Of a stretch of 64,000 bases of DNA, positions 16,488 through 25,214 are shown piece after piece (position 1 is the stretch's first letter; the number at the start of each line of letters is the position of its first letter). The stretch spans positions 1 through 64,000 of the forward strand of contig JAAEZH010000004.1 of assembly GCA_018222965.1 (NCBI GenBank), in the 5' to 3' direction. The stretch comes from Bacteroidota bacterium (GTDB lineage: Bacteria > Bacteroidota > Bacteroidia > Chitinophagales > Saprospiraceae). The translations under genes and the position numbers were made by a program. The notes under the pieces were generated by a model, which was given only the letters and a program-made list of their open reading frames with translations, had not been told where the DNA came from and did not search any database.

Positions 16488-18953
16488 TTATGTTTCGATG
16501 ACGAGTTTCATTTTCTTTATCCGGTCGGCCAATCTTTCGGAACTCATTTTTTCGCGCAGTCGATCCACAATTATTGGAAAAGAGAAAGGGGTGGCCCGGT
16601 CTGGTTCCATTACAATGATTTTTTGCCCGGAAATGCGATCGAGCGCCTGCCGGAGTCGGATATCCTGCAGCCCAAAGGTCATGACTTCCTCATAAGCTTG
16701 TAACAGCAATAAGTTATTGGGTTCGTAGTCGGAGAAAACTTCAAAGAACAATTGGGACGAAGATTGAAGATGCCGATCTTTTTTATGCTTCCCGGGATAG
16801 CCTTTGAAGATTAGTCCGGCAATAGCCGCAATATCCCGAAATTTCCGCCGGGCCAATTCAGTTGCATTGACGCCAGACCGAATATCCTCTCCCAGGCTTT
16901 GGGTACTGAATAGTCCTTCCTGAATTGCTTCACGAATGGGGATGGGTTTGTCGGAAAGCAACTCAAAACCATAATCATTCATGGCAATAGAGAAGCTGAG
17001 TGCCTGGATTTGCGAAAGCCGATACCCAATCAGGGCGCTCATTCCTTCGTGTACATACCGGCCCTCGTAGGGGTACATGATGAGGTGAAATCCTTCCCGG
17101 TCTTTAAAGTACTCAATGAGAAATTCGTCTTCGGCGGGCACAGCCGAACGCTCAGCCTGAAGTTCAACCAGTGGCCGGAGTTTTTTCAATTCCGGGTCGG
17201 GGAATTCTTGTTCAGCAAGCAGACTCATCCGACTTCGGATATGATCGCTAAGCTGGGAAGAAAGATCGAGTTTTCCCCCCAGCCAGGCAGGCACTTTCCC
17301 GGTTTTCTGTTTGCTCCTTTTTACCTGCACCATCATATCTTTTATGCGCACAAACTCCAGGGATCGACCGGCAAACCAAAATACGTCGCCGGGTTTTAGT
17401 TGGGAAATGAACCATTCTTCTACCGTACCTATTCGGGCTCCGCTCATGTATTTGATGGTCAGGGATGCGTCGCTGGAAATGGTGCCAACAGACAGGCGGT
17501 GACGCAAGGCCACCCGCTTGGAGTTGACCCGGTAGATGCCGTCTTCTATTTCAACTTTTCGGTATTCATCATAGGCGGTCAGGGAGTTTCCACCGGTAGT
17601 GATAAAGTCGAGAGCCCAGGCCCATTCATCTTCGGAAATGCTACTAAACGAAAAGGTGTTTCTCACCTCGGGCAGGATATACATTGGGCGAAAGCCTTCA
17701 GAAACGGCCAGTGTCACCAGGTATTGAACCAGCACATCAAAGGATCGAATATGAGGGACCCGGCTTTCCAAATGCTTTTCGCGAATGGCCTCCCGGAGAG
17801 CAGAGGCTTCGATTAGTTCGAGGGAGTGCGTGGGAACAAACCAAATCCGGCTTTTGGCCTTTGGCTGGTGTCCGGAGCGTCCGGCTCTTTGTACAAACCG
17901 GGCGATACCTTTCGGACTGCCGATTTGGACAATGCTTTCCACCGGCCGGAAATCCACCCCGAGATCCAGGCTGGAAGTACAAACTACGGCTTTGAGTTTT
18001 TCCTCATGCAGGGCATTCTCCACCCAATCTCTGATTTGTCGGCTAATGGATCCGTGATGCATGGCCATCTGGCCGGCCAGGTCGGGGGCTGCTTCAAGCA
18101 ATTGCTGGTACCAAATTTCACACTGGGCTCTGGTATTGGTAAATATGAGAGTTGTCCGGCTGCTGTTGATAATGGGTACCACTTTTTGCAGGAGTTTAAT
18201 GCCGAGGTGGCCGGCCCAGGGAAAGCGTTCAATCTGGTCGGGCAGAACCGTTTTGACATCTATTCTCTTTTGCACCTTTGATCGGATACGAACGAAGTCT
18301 TCTTTGGGGATGTGTTGTCCTCGTAAGACAGCGATGGCTTCCTCCATATTCCCGATGGTAGCTGAAATGCCCCAAATACGAAGCCTGGGATTGAGCCCTC
18401 TTAGCCTGGAATTGGCCAATTCCATTTGTACGCCGCGTTTGGAGCCTACCAGCTCGTGCCATTCATCAACGATTACCGTTTTGAGGTTTTTGAAATAGTT
18501 GGGGTAGTTTTTGGTAGCCAAAAGCAAGTGAAGACTTTCGGGAGTAGTGATGAGGATTTGGGGTGCTTTTTGTATTTGTTTGCGCCGGTCGTGCGATTTT
18601 GTATCGCCGGTTCGGATGCTTACCTGCCAGTCCAATTGTAGGGCGGTTGCCGCTTCCTGTGCTGCTTTCTGAATATCTCTGGTTAATGCGCGGATGGGGG
18701 TGATCCAGACAGCTCGAAGTCCTTTGGGTGTTTTCCCGGTTTTTTCCTGTTCGGCCAGTCCTTCCAGTAAAACGGGGATTACCAGGGAGTAGGTTTTGCC
18801 GGTACCTGTAGGGGCGTTTACCAATCCGGATTTTCCCTGAAGATAGGTGGTCCAGCTTTCTTTTTGAAAGGGAAAAGGTTTCCAGCCTTTAGACTTAAAC
18901 CAGTCGGTTCCTTTTTTTACCAGCTTTTTGACAGATTCCGGAGAGCTTTGCAT
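16488..18953 (-). CDS. Lhr-like DEXH-box helicase (ligase-associated DNA-repair type)
   Basis: An 821-residue superfamily 2 helicase. Visible motifs are Q-like FPFQKESW, motif I APTGTGKT (residues about 46-53), motif Ia ITPIRALTRD, motif II VDEWHELVGS, motif III GISATIGNM, motif IV TLIFTNTRAQCE and motifs V/VI SSLDLGVDFRPVE and FVQRAGRSGHQP. A long C-terminal Lhr-type region follows. This is the bacterial Lhr family, often encoded beside an ATP-dependent DNA ligase, an MBL-fold exonuclease and a PdeM-type phosphoesterase in DNA damage response clusters. None of those partners is encoded next to it here. REP copy 3 follows its start codon's upstream side at 19002. Confidence 0.9.
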   Translation of the reverse strand: MQSSPESVKKLVKKGTDWFKSKGWKPFPFQKESWTTYLQGKSGLVNAPTGTGKTYSLVIPVLLEGLAEQEKTGKTPKGLRAVWITPIRALTRDIQKAAQEAATALQLDWQVSIRTGDTKSHDRRKQIQKAPQILITTPESLHLLLATKNYPNYFKNLKTVIVDEWHELVGSKRGVQMELANSRLRGLNPRLRIWGISATIGNMEEAIAVLRGQHIPKEDFVRIRSKVQKRIDVKTVLPDQIERFPWAGHLGIKLLQKVVPIINSSRTTLIFTNTRAQCEIWYQQLLEAAPDLAGQMAMHHGSISRQIRDWVENALHEEKLKAVVCTSSLDLGVDFRPVESIVQIGSPKGIARFVQRAGRSGHQPKAKSRIWFVPTHSLELIEASALREAIREKHLESRVPHIRSFDVLVQYLVTLAVSEGFRPMYILPEVRNTFSFSSISEDEWAWALDFITTGGNSLTAYDEYRKVEIEDGIYRVNSKRVALRHRLSVGTISSDASLTIKYMSGARIGTVEEWFISQLKPGDVFWFAGRSLEFVRIKDMMVQVKRSKQKTGKVPAWLGGKLDLSSQLSDHIRSRMSLLAEQEFPDPELKKLRPLVELQAERSAVPAEDEFLIEYFKDREGFHLIMYPYEGRYVHEGMSALIGYRLSQIQALSFSIAMNDYGFELLSDKPIPIREAIQEGLFSTQSLGEDIRSGVNATELARRKFRDIAAIAGLIFKGYPGKHKKDRHLQSSSQLFFEVFSDYEPNNLLLLQAYEEVMTFGLQDIRLRQALDRISGQKIIVMEPDRATPFSFPIIVDRLREKMSSERLADRIKKMKLVIET

Positions 18954-19001
18954 GCAGGTAAAATAAAAGTAATTGGGAATTTGTTTGGAAAGTTTTTTTA
19001 C

Positions 19002-19078
19002 TCAACCTGTCAGGTCGGCAACCTGACAGGTCGCCGACCCGTCAGGTTGCCGACCTGACAGGTCCAAAATAAACGTTT
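19002..19078. repeat. Doubly palindromic REP-like element, copy 3
   Basis: The same double-hairpin core as copies 1 and 2, in the same orientation, followed by CCAAAATAAACGTTT. It sits in the divergent gap between the helicase start (18953, minus) and the beta-helix lipoprotein gene (19180, plus). Because no gene ends here, the element cannot only be a terminator. A partial echo of the arm (AACCTGACAG) recurs at 19139-19148. Confidence 0.9.
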
Positions 19079-19179
19079 GCTATTTTTGGAAACGGATACC
19101 TCTTTCTCCGACAATAAACTGGAAGCGGTTCAAATCCCCAACCTGACAGCTTAAACAGACTTCTTTTAACCTTTAATCT

Positions 19180-21339
19180 ATGTTCAGAATTATCAGTTTT
19201 ACCTTTTGCTCCTTTCTTTTGGTTTTACTACACAGTTGCCAAAAATCAGAAACAATGACTGCCTTTTCGCCGGGAATGGTTATTTCTGAATCCACCTCTT
19301 TTGCGCCGGATACTATAATTCTCCAGACATTGCGCGATTCGGCGGAAGCCGTGTTATACATTCGCGGAAGCGGTATAAAAATCGACCTTAGTAAACTGCT
19401 GATTATCGGAAGTGAAAACCCCAAACGGCCGGATCTGTTTTCGGGAATGGGAATCCGCGTGGAAGGCGGTTCAAATATTACCATTGTTGGTGCAACCTTG
19501 CAGGGTTTCAAGACGGCGTTCTATGCCGAAAAGGTGGATAGCCTCCAGTTGCTGGATTGCAATTTTAGCTATAACTACCGACAGCACCTGAAGAGCACCA
19601 GAGAACGGGAAGACCTCAACGACTGGCTTTATTACCACCAAAATGAGGCAGATGAATGGCTGCGGTATGGAGCTGGCGCGTATCTGAATGACTGTACGAA
19701 TTTTATCGTCAAAGCCCTGAAAGTTACCGGCGGACAAAATGGTTTGCTGCTGAATCGCTGTGAGAACGGACTGGTTTACAATTCAGATATCAGCTTTAAT
19801 TCAGGGATTGGGATTGGCCTGTATCGCTCCAGCCACAACAAATTAATGCACAACAAACTCGACTGGAATGTGCGGGGATACAGTCATGGAGTGTATGCTC
19901 GCGGGCAGGATTCAGCGGGTATTTTGTGTTACGAACAAAGCAGCGATAACCTGTTTGCGTACAACTCTGCCACGCATTCAGGCGATGGCTTTTTTCTGTG
20001 GGCCGGTCAGCAAACCATGGACTCCGGTGAAGGCGGTTGCAACGATAATCTGGTCGAGTTGAATGATTTCTCACACGCTCCTGCAAATGGCATTGAAGCT
20101 ACTTTCAGCCGAAACACTTTTGCGAATAATCGACTGGAAGATTGCCGATATGGTATATGGGCGGGCTATAGTTATGACAGCCGTTTTGAGCGAAACCAGA
20201 TCAAACAAAACGACTTTGGTGTTGCTATTGAACACGGAAATAACAATGAAATCATCCGGAATCTTTTTGAAGGAAATAAAATTGGGGTGAAACTTTGGGA
20301 GCGTGATGTTCAGCCGGAAGCTTGGGCTTTCGCCGAAAGGCGGTACATAGAAAGCAGCAACTACCGTTTTGAGTGGAATCTGTTTATGGAAAATGAGCAG
20401 GCACTTGATATTGAAGATACCGATAGCCTGACAGTATTAAATAACGAATTCTGGAGATCCGGAACCTTTGTGCCCTCCAATCAGCTGGTGGATGAAAAAC
20501 CGGATTTGAAAACTTTTAGAGCAAGTCAGGCCGTAGATGTACCACAGCCAATGCCGGATGCTCAAACGGTCTGGCTTCCGGATGATCATCCGAGGGGTCG
20601 CTCATACATTCTGGTAGATGAGTGGGGGCCGTATAATTTTAAATCTCCATCCATTTGGCTGCGGAAAGTTGAAGGAAACGAATACACCTTTTTACTGCTG
20701 GGGCCAAAAACCGGAAACTGGAAAGCATCAGGTGGGGAAGGGTGGACAAACATCAACCAGAAGACAGGGGTTTTTCCCACAACATTACGAGCAAAGAAGG
20801 ATCCGGAAGCTCGATATTTAAAGTTGGAATTTGAGTTTATTGGAGAGGCTTTTACCGATCGATTCGGGCAATATGTTAAGAAAGGAAGCGGGTATGCCTT
20901 TTCGTTTGCCGATTATGTGTTGCCTCAAAACTGGGAGGTAAGCTGGTACCATTATAATGCGGAAAGCGACCCCCAGGAAGCATACAGTCGTTTTATGGAT
21001 CTATGGAAGGAAAGGCCGCTTGCGCGAAAGGTCCTTCCGGAACTGAATCTGGTCGATTGGGGCGAACCGGCTGCCGGAGTGCGTGCGGATCAATTTGCCA
21101 CTTTCGCCAGAACCGATTTGCTGGTCGAAAAGGGCCTGTATAATTTGATATTTCGCTCAGATGATGCCATCCGGGTTTGGCTGGACGGGGAGATGATTCT
21201 GGACCATTGGGATGTACATACACCGGCCACCGATAGCATAAAAATGGAACTCGGCGGACAGCACCTGATTCGTGTTGCCCATTTTGATGCGGGTGGCTTA
21301 TCTACTTTGGGGTTTGATATTGAACGTCTGTCAGACTAG
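19180..21339 (+). CDS. Right-handed beta-helix (NosD/PbH1-type) lipoprotein
   Basis: A 719-residue lipoprotein (signal ending LLHSC). Residues about 40-420 form a parallel beta-helix with many short Asn-rich coils (NGLLLNRCENGLVYNSDISFN; NNEIIRNLFEGNKIGVKLW), like NosD/pectate-lyase-type repeat proteins. The C-terminal 200 residues form a second domain resembling a PA14-type carbohydrate-binding fold (GLYNLIFRSDDAIRVWLDGEMILDHWD). Sugar binding or cleavage of a surface polysaccharide is possible but unproven; no catalytic residues are identifiable by eye. Its 3' end overlaps the convergent response regulator gene by 9 bp. Confidence 0.78.
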   Translation: MFRIISFTFCSFLLVLLHSCQKSETMTAFSPGMVISESTSFAPDTIILQTLRDSAEAVLYIRGSGIKIDLSKLLIIGSENPKRPDLFSGMGIRVEGGSNITIVGATLQGFKTAFYAEKVDSLQLLDCNFSYNYRQHLKSTREREDLNDWLYYHQNEADEWLRYGAGAYLNDCTNFIVKALKVTGGQNGLLLNRCENGLVYNSDISFNSGIGIGLYRSSHNKLMHNKLDWNVRGYSHGVYARGQDSAGILCYEQSSDNLFAYNSATHSGDGFFLWAGQQTMDSGEGGCNDNLVELNDFSHAPANGIEATFSRNTFANNRLEDCRYGIWAGYSYDSRFERNQIKQNDFGVAIEHGNNNEIIRNLFEGNKIGVKLWERDVQPEAWAFAERRYIESSNYRFEWNLFMENEQALDIEDTDSLTVLNNEFWRSGTFVPSNQLVDEKPDLKTFRASQAVDVPQPMPDAQTVWLPDDHPRGRSYILVDEWGPYNFKSPSIWLRKVEGNEYTFLLLGPKTGNWKASGGEGWTNINQKTGVFPTTLRAKKDPEARYLKLEFEFIGEAFTDRFGQYVKKGSGYAFSFADYVLPQNWEVSWYHYNAESDPQEAYSRFMDLWKERPLARKVLPELNLVDWGEPAAGVRADQFATFARTDLLVEKGLYNLIFRSDDAIRVWLDGEMILDHWDVHTPATDSIKMELGGQHLIRVAHFDAGGLSTLGFDIERLSD

Positions 21340-21984
21340 TCCTTGTTGGATAGCAAATTTCACCAACTCGGTACTGGAGTTTAAATCCAATTTACGGAGG
21401 ATGTTTTTGCGATGTGTTTCGACGGTGTATTTGCTAATAAACAGGGTGTTTCCTATGCGTTGGCTCGTAAGACCTTTGCTGATTAGAACGAGAATTTCCT
21501 GTTCGCGTTTTGAAAGCCGCAGCCGCTTTTGAAAGTCATCGGTTAATGCGCCTGCTTTTTTGTCTTTCTTTCTGGGTTGGATCTTTCGCACCGGTTGGTA
21601 GTAGACTTCGCCGCTATGTACGGCCTGTATAGCTTCAATCAATTGCACGGGTTCGGCACTTTTGTGCAAATAGCCTTTCGCGCCCATATTTAGCAAGGAT
21701 TTAGCCAGGTCAAAAGACTGGTAGCCTGAATAGATCAGCACTTTTACCCAGGGAAATTCTTCCTGCAATTGCTTGATGTTTCTGGTGTAGTCCTGCCCGG
21801 ACATATTGAGGTCTAATAGTAAAACCTGTGGCCTGGCAGTTGGGAGGCAGTTAAAAAGTTGATCGCTTGAGTGGGCTGAGCCAACCAGGTTTAAACCAGG
21901 GGCTTTTTTGAAAAGGGTAGATACACCGGCGACTACAACCGGATGATCATCAGCGATGAAAACGTTGATGTTCGTTTGCTTCAT
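21331..21984 (-). CDS. NarL/LuxR-family response regulator
   Basis: A 217-residue two-component response regulator. The receiver domain has the acidic pair DD in FIADDHPVV, the phosphoacceptor Asp in QVLLLDLNM (about residue 56), the conserved Ser in YSGYQ and Lys in YLHKS. The C-terminal LuxR-type helix-turn-helix is LSKREQEILVLISKGLTSQRIGNTLFISKYTVETHRKNIL. An ATG at 22020 would add 12 residues; MKQTNINVFIADDHP is the usual beginning, so 21984 is chosen. No histidine kinase gene lies nearby, so it is an orphan whose partner kinase must be encoded elsewhere. Confidence 0.9.
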   Translation of the reverse strand: MKQTNINVFIADDHPVVVAGVSTLFKKAPGLNLVGSAHSSDQLFNCLPTARPQVLLLDLNMSGQDYTRNIKQLQEEFPWVKVLIYSGYQSFDLAKSLLNMGAKGYLHKSAEPVQLIEAIQAVHSGEVYYQPVRKIQPRKKDKKAGALTDDFQKRLRLSKREQEILVLISKGLTSQRIGNTLFISKYTVETHRKNILRKLDLNSSTELVKFAIQQGLV

Positions 21985-22174
21985 GGGATATAATTTGTAA
22001 ATCGGAGCGTTTTCTCTCAACCCTGATTAGTAGGCACAACAATATACACACAGGTAACCTGCAGAAGGTTTTGTTTGTAAATTGTAGATGTAAACTGGGT
22101 TGATAGGTGCAGAGTCGGGGAATGCCCGTATAGACAGCAAGGTACTGATATTTTACGGACCTGTCAAGTCTCCC

Positions 22175-22927
22175 TTATTTACTCTTTTCGGGCTTTTCGC
22201 CGTTGCTGTCGATACCAAGTTGGTTCATGGCTTTCTCTGAAGCTGTTTGCTCTGCACTTTTTTTATTGAAGTCGTCTGCTTGAGCAATTTTCTTTCCATC
22301 AATGATAACGGCTACCTTAAATCGATCTCGCTTTTCAAACTTGTAGCGGGCCAATAATTTGTAACTAATGGTTTTGTTGTGTTTTTGGCACCATTCCAGC
22401 AACTGGCTTTTATAGTTGTCGTCGTAGTGTTCCAATTCGTGAACATCTACATAGTTTTTGAGGATTTTCCGGATGACGAATCGCCGGGTAGATTTATAGC
22501 CTTTCTCCAGATATACAGCTCCAACGAGTGCTTCCACGGCATTTCCCAGCATGGATTTGCTCAGGCGGGTTTGGTTGTATTCGGCGAGTAAGAGATCGAG
22601 GCCCATTTTTTCGCCAATCTTATTCAGGGATTTGCGCTTTACGATCTTGGAGCGCATTTTGGTTAAGAAGCCTTCATTGGCACTGGGATATTTCCGGAAC
22701 AGGTATTCGGCGACGATGGTGCCGAGTACAGCATCTCCCAAATATTCAAGGCGCTCATTGTTTTGCATGGCATAGGGCGACTTGTCGGTAGAATTGGATT
22801 TGTGGGAGAAAGCAAGTTTAAACAGAACGAGGTTTACCGGAATGAATCCCAGCAGGGTAAATAGCCGGCGTGTGAATTCCTTGTCTCTGGAATAGAAATA
22901 ATTAAAGATCTTACGGATTACTGACAA
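22175..22927 (-). CDS. rnc: Ribonuclease III
   Basis: A 250-residue RNase III, which cleaves double-stranded RNA in rRNA and mRNA processing. The catalytic signature is NERLEYLGDAVLGTIVAEYLF, with further acidic residues and GNAVEALVGAVYLEKGY in the endonuclease domain (residues about 20-160). A C-terminal dsRNA-binding domain spans about 175-245 (NYKSQLLEWCQKHNKTISYK ... AEQTASEKAMNQL). The frame stays open for 55 codons upstream, but homology begins at SVIRKIFNYF. No ATG is available there, so I propose the TTG at 22927. It is downstream of fabF after a 375-bp gap. Confidence 0.88.
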   Translation of the reverse strand: MSVIRKIFNYFYSRDKEFTRRLFTLLGFIPVNLVLFKLAFSHKSNSTDKSPYAMQNNERLEYLGDAVLGTIVAEYLFRKYPSANEGFLTKMRSKIVKRKSLNKIGEKMGLDLLLAEYNQTRLSKSMLGNAVEALVGAVYLEKGYKSTRRFVIRKILKNYVDVHELEHYDDNYKSQLLEWCQKHNKTISYKLLARYKFEKRDRFKVAVIIDGKKIAQADDFNKKSAEQTASEKAMNQLGIDSNGEKPEKSK

Positions 22928-23302
22928 AACGTTTCGCTTTAATGAAGTCCCGAATACCCGGGAATCGGGCGTTTGGCAGGCTTTGTTAAAGCAACTGCAC
23001 CACCACAACCCTAAGTTGAAATAAATATTAGCACGCAACTGTGCGGCACAATTAAGGCCGACAGCATTCAAATGCCAATAGTTTACAAGCATAACAGAGC
23101 TAATTTCTGCCCGGCAAAAAGCGGGGAAAGTAGTTCTGTACGGGACATAAAGTGTGCCGTATGACAGGCTGTAAACCGGACGACTCTTCGCTTGGAAGAT
23201 AAATTGTCAGTATCGGAGCAGAGTAGGAGGTAAATTGGATTCTTACTTTGCCCCGACCATTTGGGTTTACATGCTGCTTTGGCGTTGTCCCTCTATTCTT
23301 TA
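22928..23302. other. Long gap between fabF and rnc with no gene found
   Basis: I find no convincing gene in these 375 bp. The open frame continuing rnc upstream to 23092 codes for an implausible Cys/Trp-rich peptide and is probably chance. A near-palindrome lies at about 22950-22970 (CCCGAATACCCGGGAATCGGG-like arms). The gap is unusually long for fabF-rnc and could hold a regulatory leader or a small RNA, but I see no diagnostic structure. Confidence 0.4.
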
Positions 23303-24550
23303 TTACGCTTCAAATTTACGAATGATTACGGAAGAATTATGTCCTCCGAAACCAAATGTATTGCTTAGGAAAGCGTTTATCTGGCGTTCCTGTGCTTCAT
23401 TGAAGGTCAGATTCAACTTAGGGTCCAGCTCCGGATCATCCGTAAAGTGGTTGATCGTTGGCGGAACGAAATTATGATTCATGCCCAATACGCCGGCGAT
23501 AGCTTCAATAGCCCCGGCAGCCCCCAACAAGTGTCCGGTCATGGATTTGGTGGAGCTGATATTCAGTTTGTAAGCATGATCTCCGAAAACCTTTTGAATA
23601 GCAAGGGTTTCCGCTTTATCTCCCAGGGGTGTTGATGTACCATGTACATTGATGTAGTCAATATCCTCCGGGTTCATATTGGCATCTTGTAGGGCCAATT
23701 TCATAACATTGCGCGCTCCCAATCCTTCCGGATGTGGAGCCGTGATATGATAGGCATCGCCAGTGGCAGCAGCTCCCACAACTTCTCCGTAGATGGTTGC
23801 GCCGCGCTTTTTGGCATGCTCAAGTTCTTCTAATACAAGGGCACCAGCGCCCTCTCCCAGTACAAATCCGTCGCGGTCTTTATCGAAAGGGCGGGAAGCA
23901 GTCTGGTAGTCATCATTTCGGGTAGAAAGGGCTTTCATAGAGCTAAATCCACCCAAACTTACTTTTGTTATCGATGCTTCAGAACCTCCGGTAATAACGA
24001 TGTCATTTCGGCCCAGTCGAATATAATCGAAGGCATTGGCAATGGCATGTGTCGAAGATGCACAAGCAGAAACAGTGGCGTAATTAACGCCTCTAAAACC
24101 GTGTTTGATCGAGATTTGACCAGCCACGATATCAATGATCATTTTGGGGATCAGAAATGGATTGTAACGGGGAGTACCATCACCATTAGCAAAGTTTTCA
24201 ATCTCTGCTTCCAGTGTTGGAAGGCCTCCGATACCAGAACCCCAGATTACGCCAACACGGTCCGGATCAAAATTCCCTTCCTCCAGTCCCGACATTGCAA
24301 TAGCTTCGTCGGAAGAGATCATTCCGTAAATGGTGAAGTCGTCAAGTCGACGCAACTCGCGACGTTCCATAAATTTTTCAGGTTCCAGCCCGGTTACTTC
24401 ACAGGCAAAGGTGGTTTTGAATTTTTCGGCATTGAATTTTGTAATCGGTACCGTTCCGCTCTTGCCTTTTTGCAGGCCTTCGAGATATTCAGCAATGTTA
24501 TTGCCAATAGGTGTGGTAGCTCCAATTCCGGTAATGACAACCCTCTTCAT
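23303..24550 (-). CDS. fabF: 3-oxoacyl-[acyl-carrier-protein] synthase II
   Basis: A 415-residue beta-ketoacyl-ACP synthase II, condensing acyl-ACP with malonyl-ACP in fatty-acid elongation. The catalytic Cys-His-His triad is present: Cys in VSACASSTHAI (about residue 163), His in YINVHGTSTPLGD (about 303) and His in TKSMTGHLLGAAG (about 340), plus the GFGGHNSS end motif. It lies downstream of acpP on the same strand, the classical acpP-fabF pairing. An intrinsic terminator between the two (24716-24757) suggests that only part of the acpP transcription reads through. Confidence 0.95.
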   Translation of the reverse strand: MKRVVITGIGATTPIGNNIAEYLEGLQKGKSGTVPITKFNAEKFKTTFACEVTGLEPEKFMERRELRRLDDFTIYGMISSDEAIAMSGLEEGNFDPDRVGVIWGSGIGGLPTLEAEIENFANGDGTPRYNPFLIPKMIIDIVAGQISIKHGFRGVNYATVSACASSTHAIANAFDYIRLGRNDIVITGGSEASITKVSLGGFSSMKALSTRNDDYQTASRPFDKDRDGFVLGEGAGALVLEELEHAKKRGATIYGEVVGAAATGDAYHITAPHPEGLGARNVMKLALQDANMNPEDIDYINVHGTSTPLGDKAETLAIQKVFGDHAYKLNISSTKSMTGHLLGAAGAIEAIAGVLGMNHNFVPPTINHFTDDPELDPKLNLTFNEAQERQINAFLSNTFGFGGHNSSVIIRKFEA

Positions 24551-24709
24551 AATGGATGTAGTGATTTGATGCGCTGGTTAGAGAATGCAAATATACTCTA
24601 AGAACAACGGGCCTTCAAATTGTTTACTTCTCGGCTGTTGTTTCAATGAATTTTCTTTTGCACCTGAAATCTAAAAGCTTTAATATAAGCTGTTTTCAGG
24701 CAGGCCCAA

Positions 24710-24757
24710 AAGAAAAATTCCACAAATCCGGAGAACTGGCCCCAGGTTTGTGGAATT
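24710..24757 (-). terminator. Intrinsic terminator/attenuator between acpP and fabF
   Basis: On the minus strand an 11-bp perfect stem (AATTCCACAAA at 24716-24726 paired with TTTGTGGAATT at 24747-24757) is followed by TTTCTTTTGG. The hairpin lies 40 bp past the acpP stop and about 170 bp before the fabF start. It would end most acpP transcripts, giving excess acyl carrier protein over FabF, with some read-through. Confidence 0.75.
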
Positions 24758-24797
24758 AGATATTAAGCCGTTTGGCCAATGCGAAAAAAAATTAGAA

Positions 24798-25037
24798 TTA
24801 ATCTTCTTTATTTGATTCCAAATAAGTGATCGCGTCTCCAACGGTTAGTATTTTTTCGGCTTCCTCGTCCGGAATGGAGATATCAAATTCTTTTTCAAAC
24901 TCCATGATGAGTTCAACTGTGTCCAAAGAATCGGCGCCAAGATCATTGGTGAAGTTAGAGGTTTCAGCGATTTCGCTTTCGTCAACGCCTAACTTGTCGA
25001 CAATGATTTGAACTACTTTTTCTTTAATGTCCGACAT
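24798..25037 (-). CDS. acpP: Acyl carrier protein
   Basis: A 79-residue acyl carrier protein ([18 protein letters not shown] ...). The phosphopantetheine attachment site is the Ser in [19 protein letters not shown] (about residue 38). The domain is the usual four-helix bundle, strongly acidic. The frame is open upstream to 25142, but the natural start MSDIKEKV at 25037 has a promoter ending about 33 nt upstream, which rules out the longer form. It is divergent from pyk and precedes fabF. It supplies acyl carrier protein to fatty-acid and probably lipid A synthesis. Confidence 0.95.
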   Translation of the reverse strand: MSDIKEKVVQIIVDKLGVDESEIAETSNFTNDLGADSLDTVELIMEFEKEFDISIPDEEAEKILTVGDAITYLESNKED

Positions 25038-25069
25038 AATCAACAACTTTGATTTGTAAAAATATTTTG

Positions 25070-25100
25070 CAAATAACGCTATATCTGGAAGTATAACCAA
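25070..25100 (-). promoter_or_regulatory. Putative acpP promoter (Bacteroidota type)
   Basis: On the minus strand a TTG (25098-25100) is followed after 20 nt by GTTATTTG (25070-25077), close to the Bacteroidota sigma consensus TTG-N19-21-TAnnTTTG. The box ends about 32 nt before the acpP start, leaving a short leader. The acpP start choice agrees with it. Confidence 0.55.
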
Positions 25101-25214
25101 GGGATTGACCGTTTTTTTTACTCCATCAATTATAGCATTCATTTGAATTGTGATACTTTAACTGTACATTAGCTTTTTATTTAGCGTACTTTTTACACTA
25201 ACTATTCGCATCCT

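Noticed and set aside
19121-19150. tRNA T-arm-like GGTTCAAATCCCC
   Set aside because: The flanking bases do not form a T-stem, and no acceptor, D-arm or anticodon arm can be built around it.
22928-23092. N-terminal extension of rnc
   Set aside because: The added residues are Cys/Trp-rich, do not match RNase III N-termini and leave an upstream gap of 375 bp unaffected.
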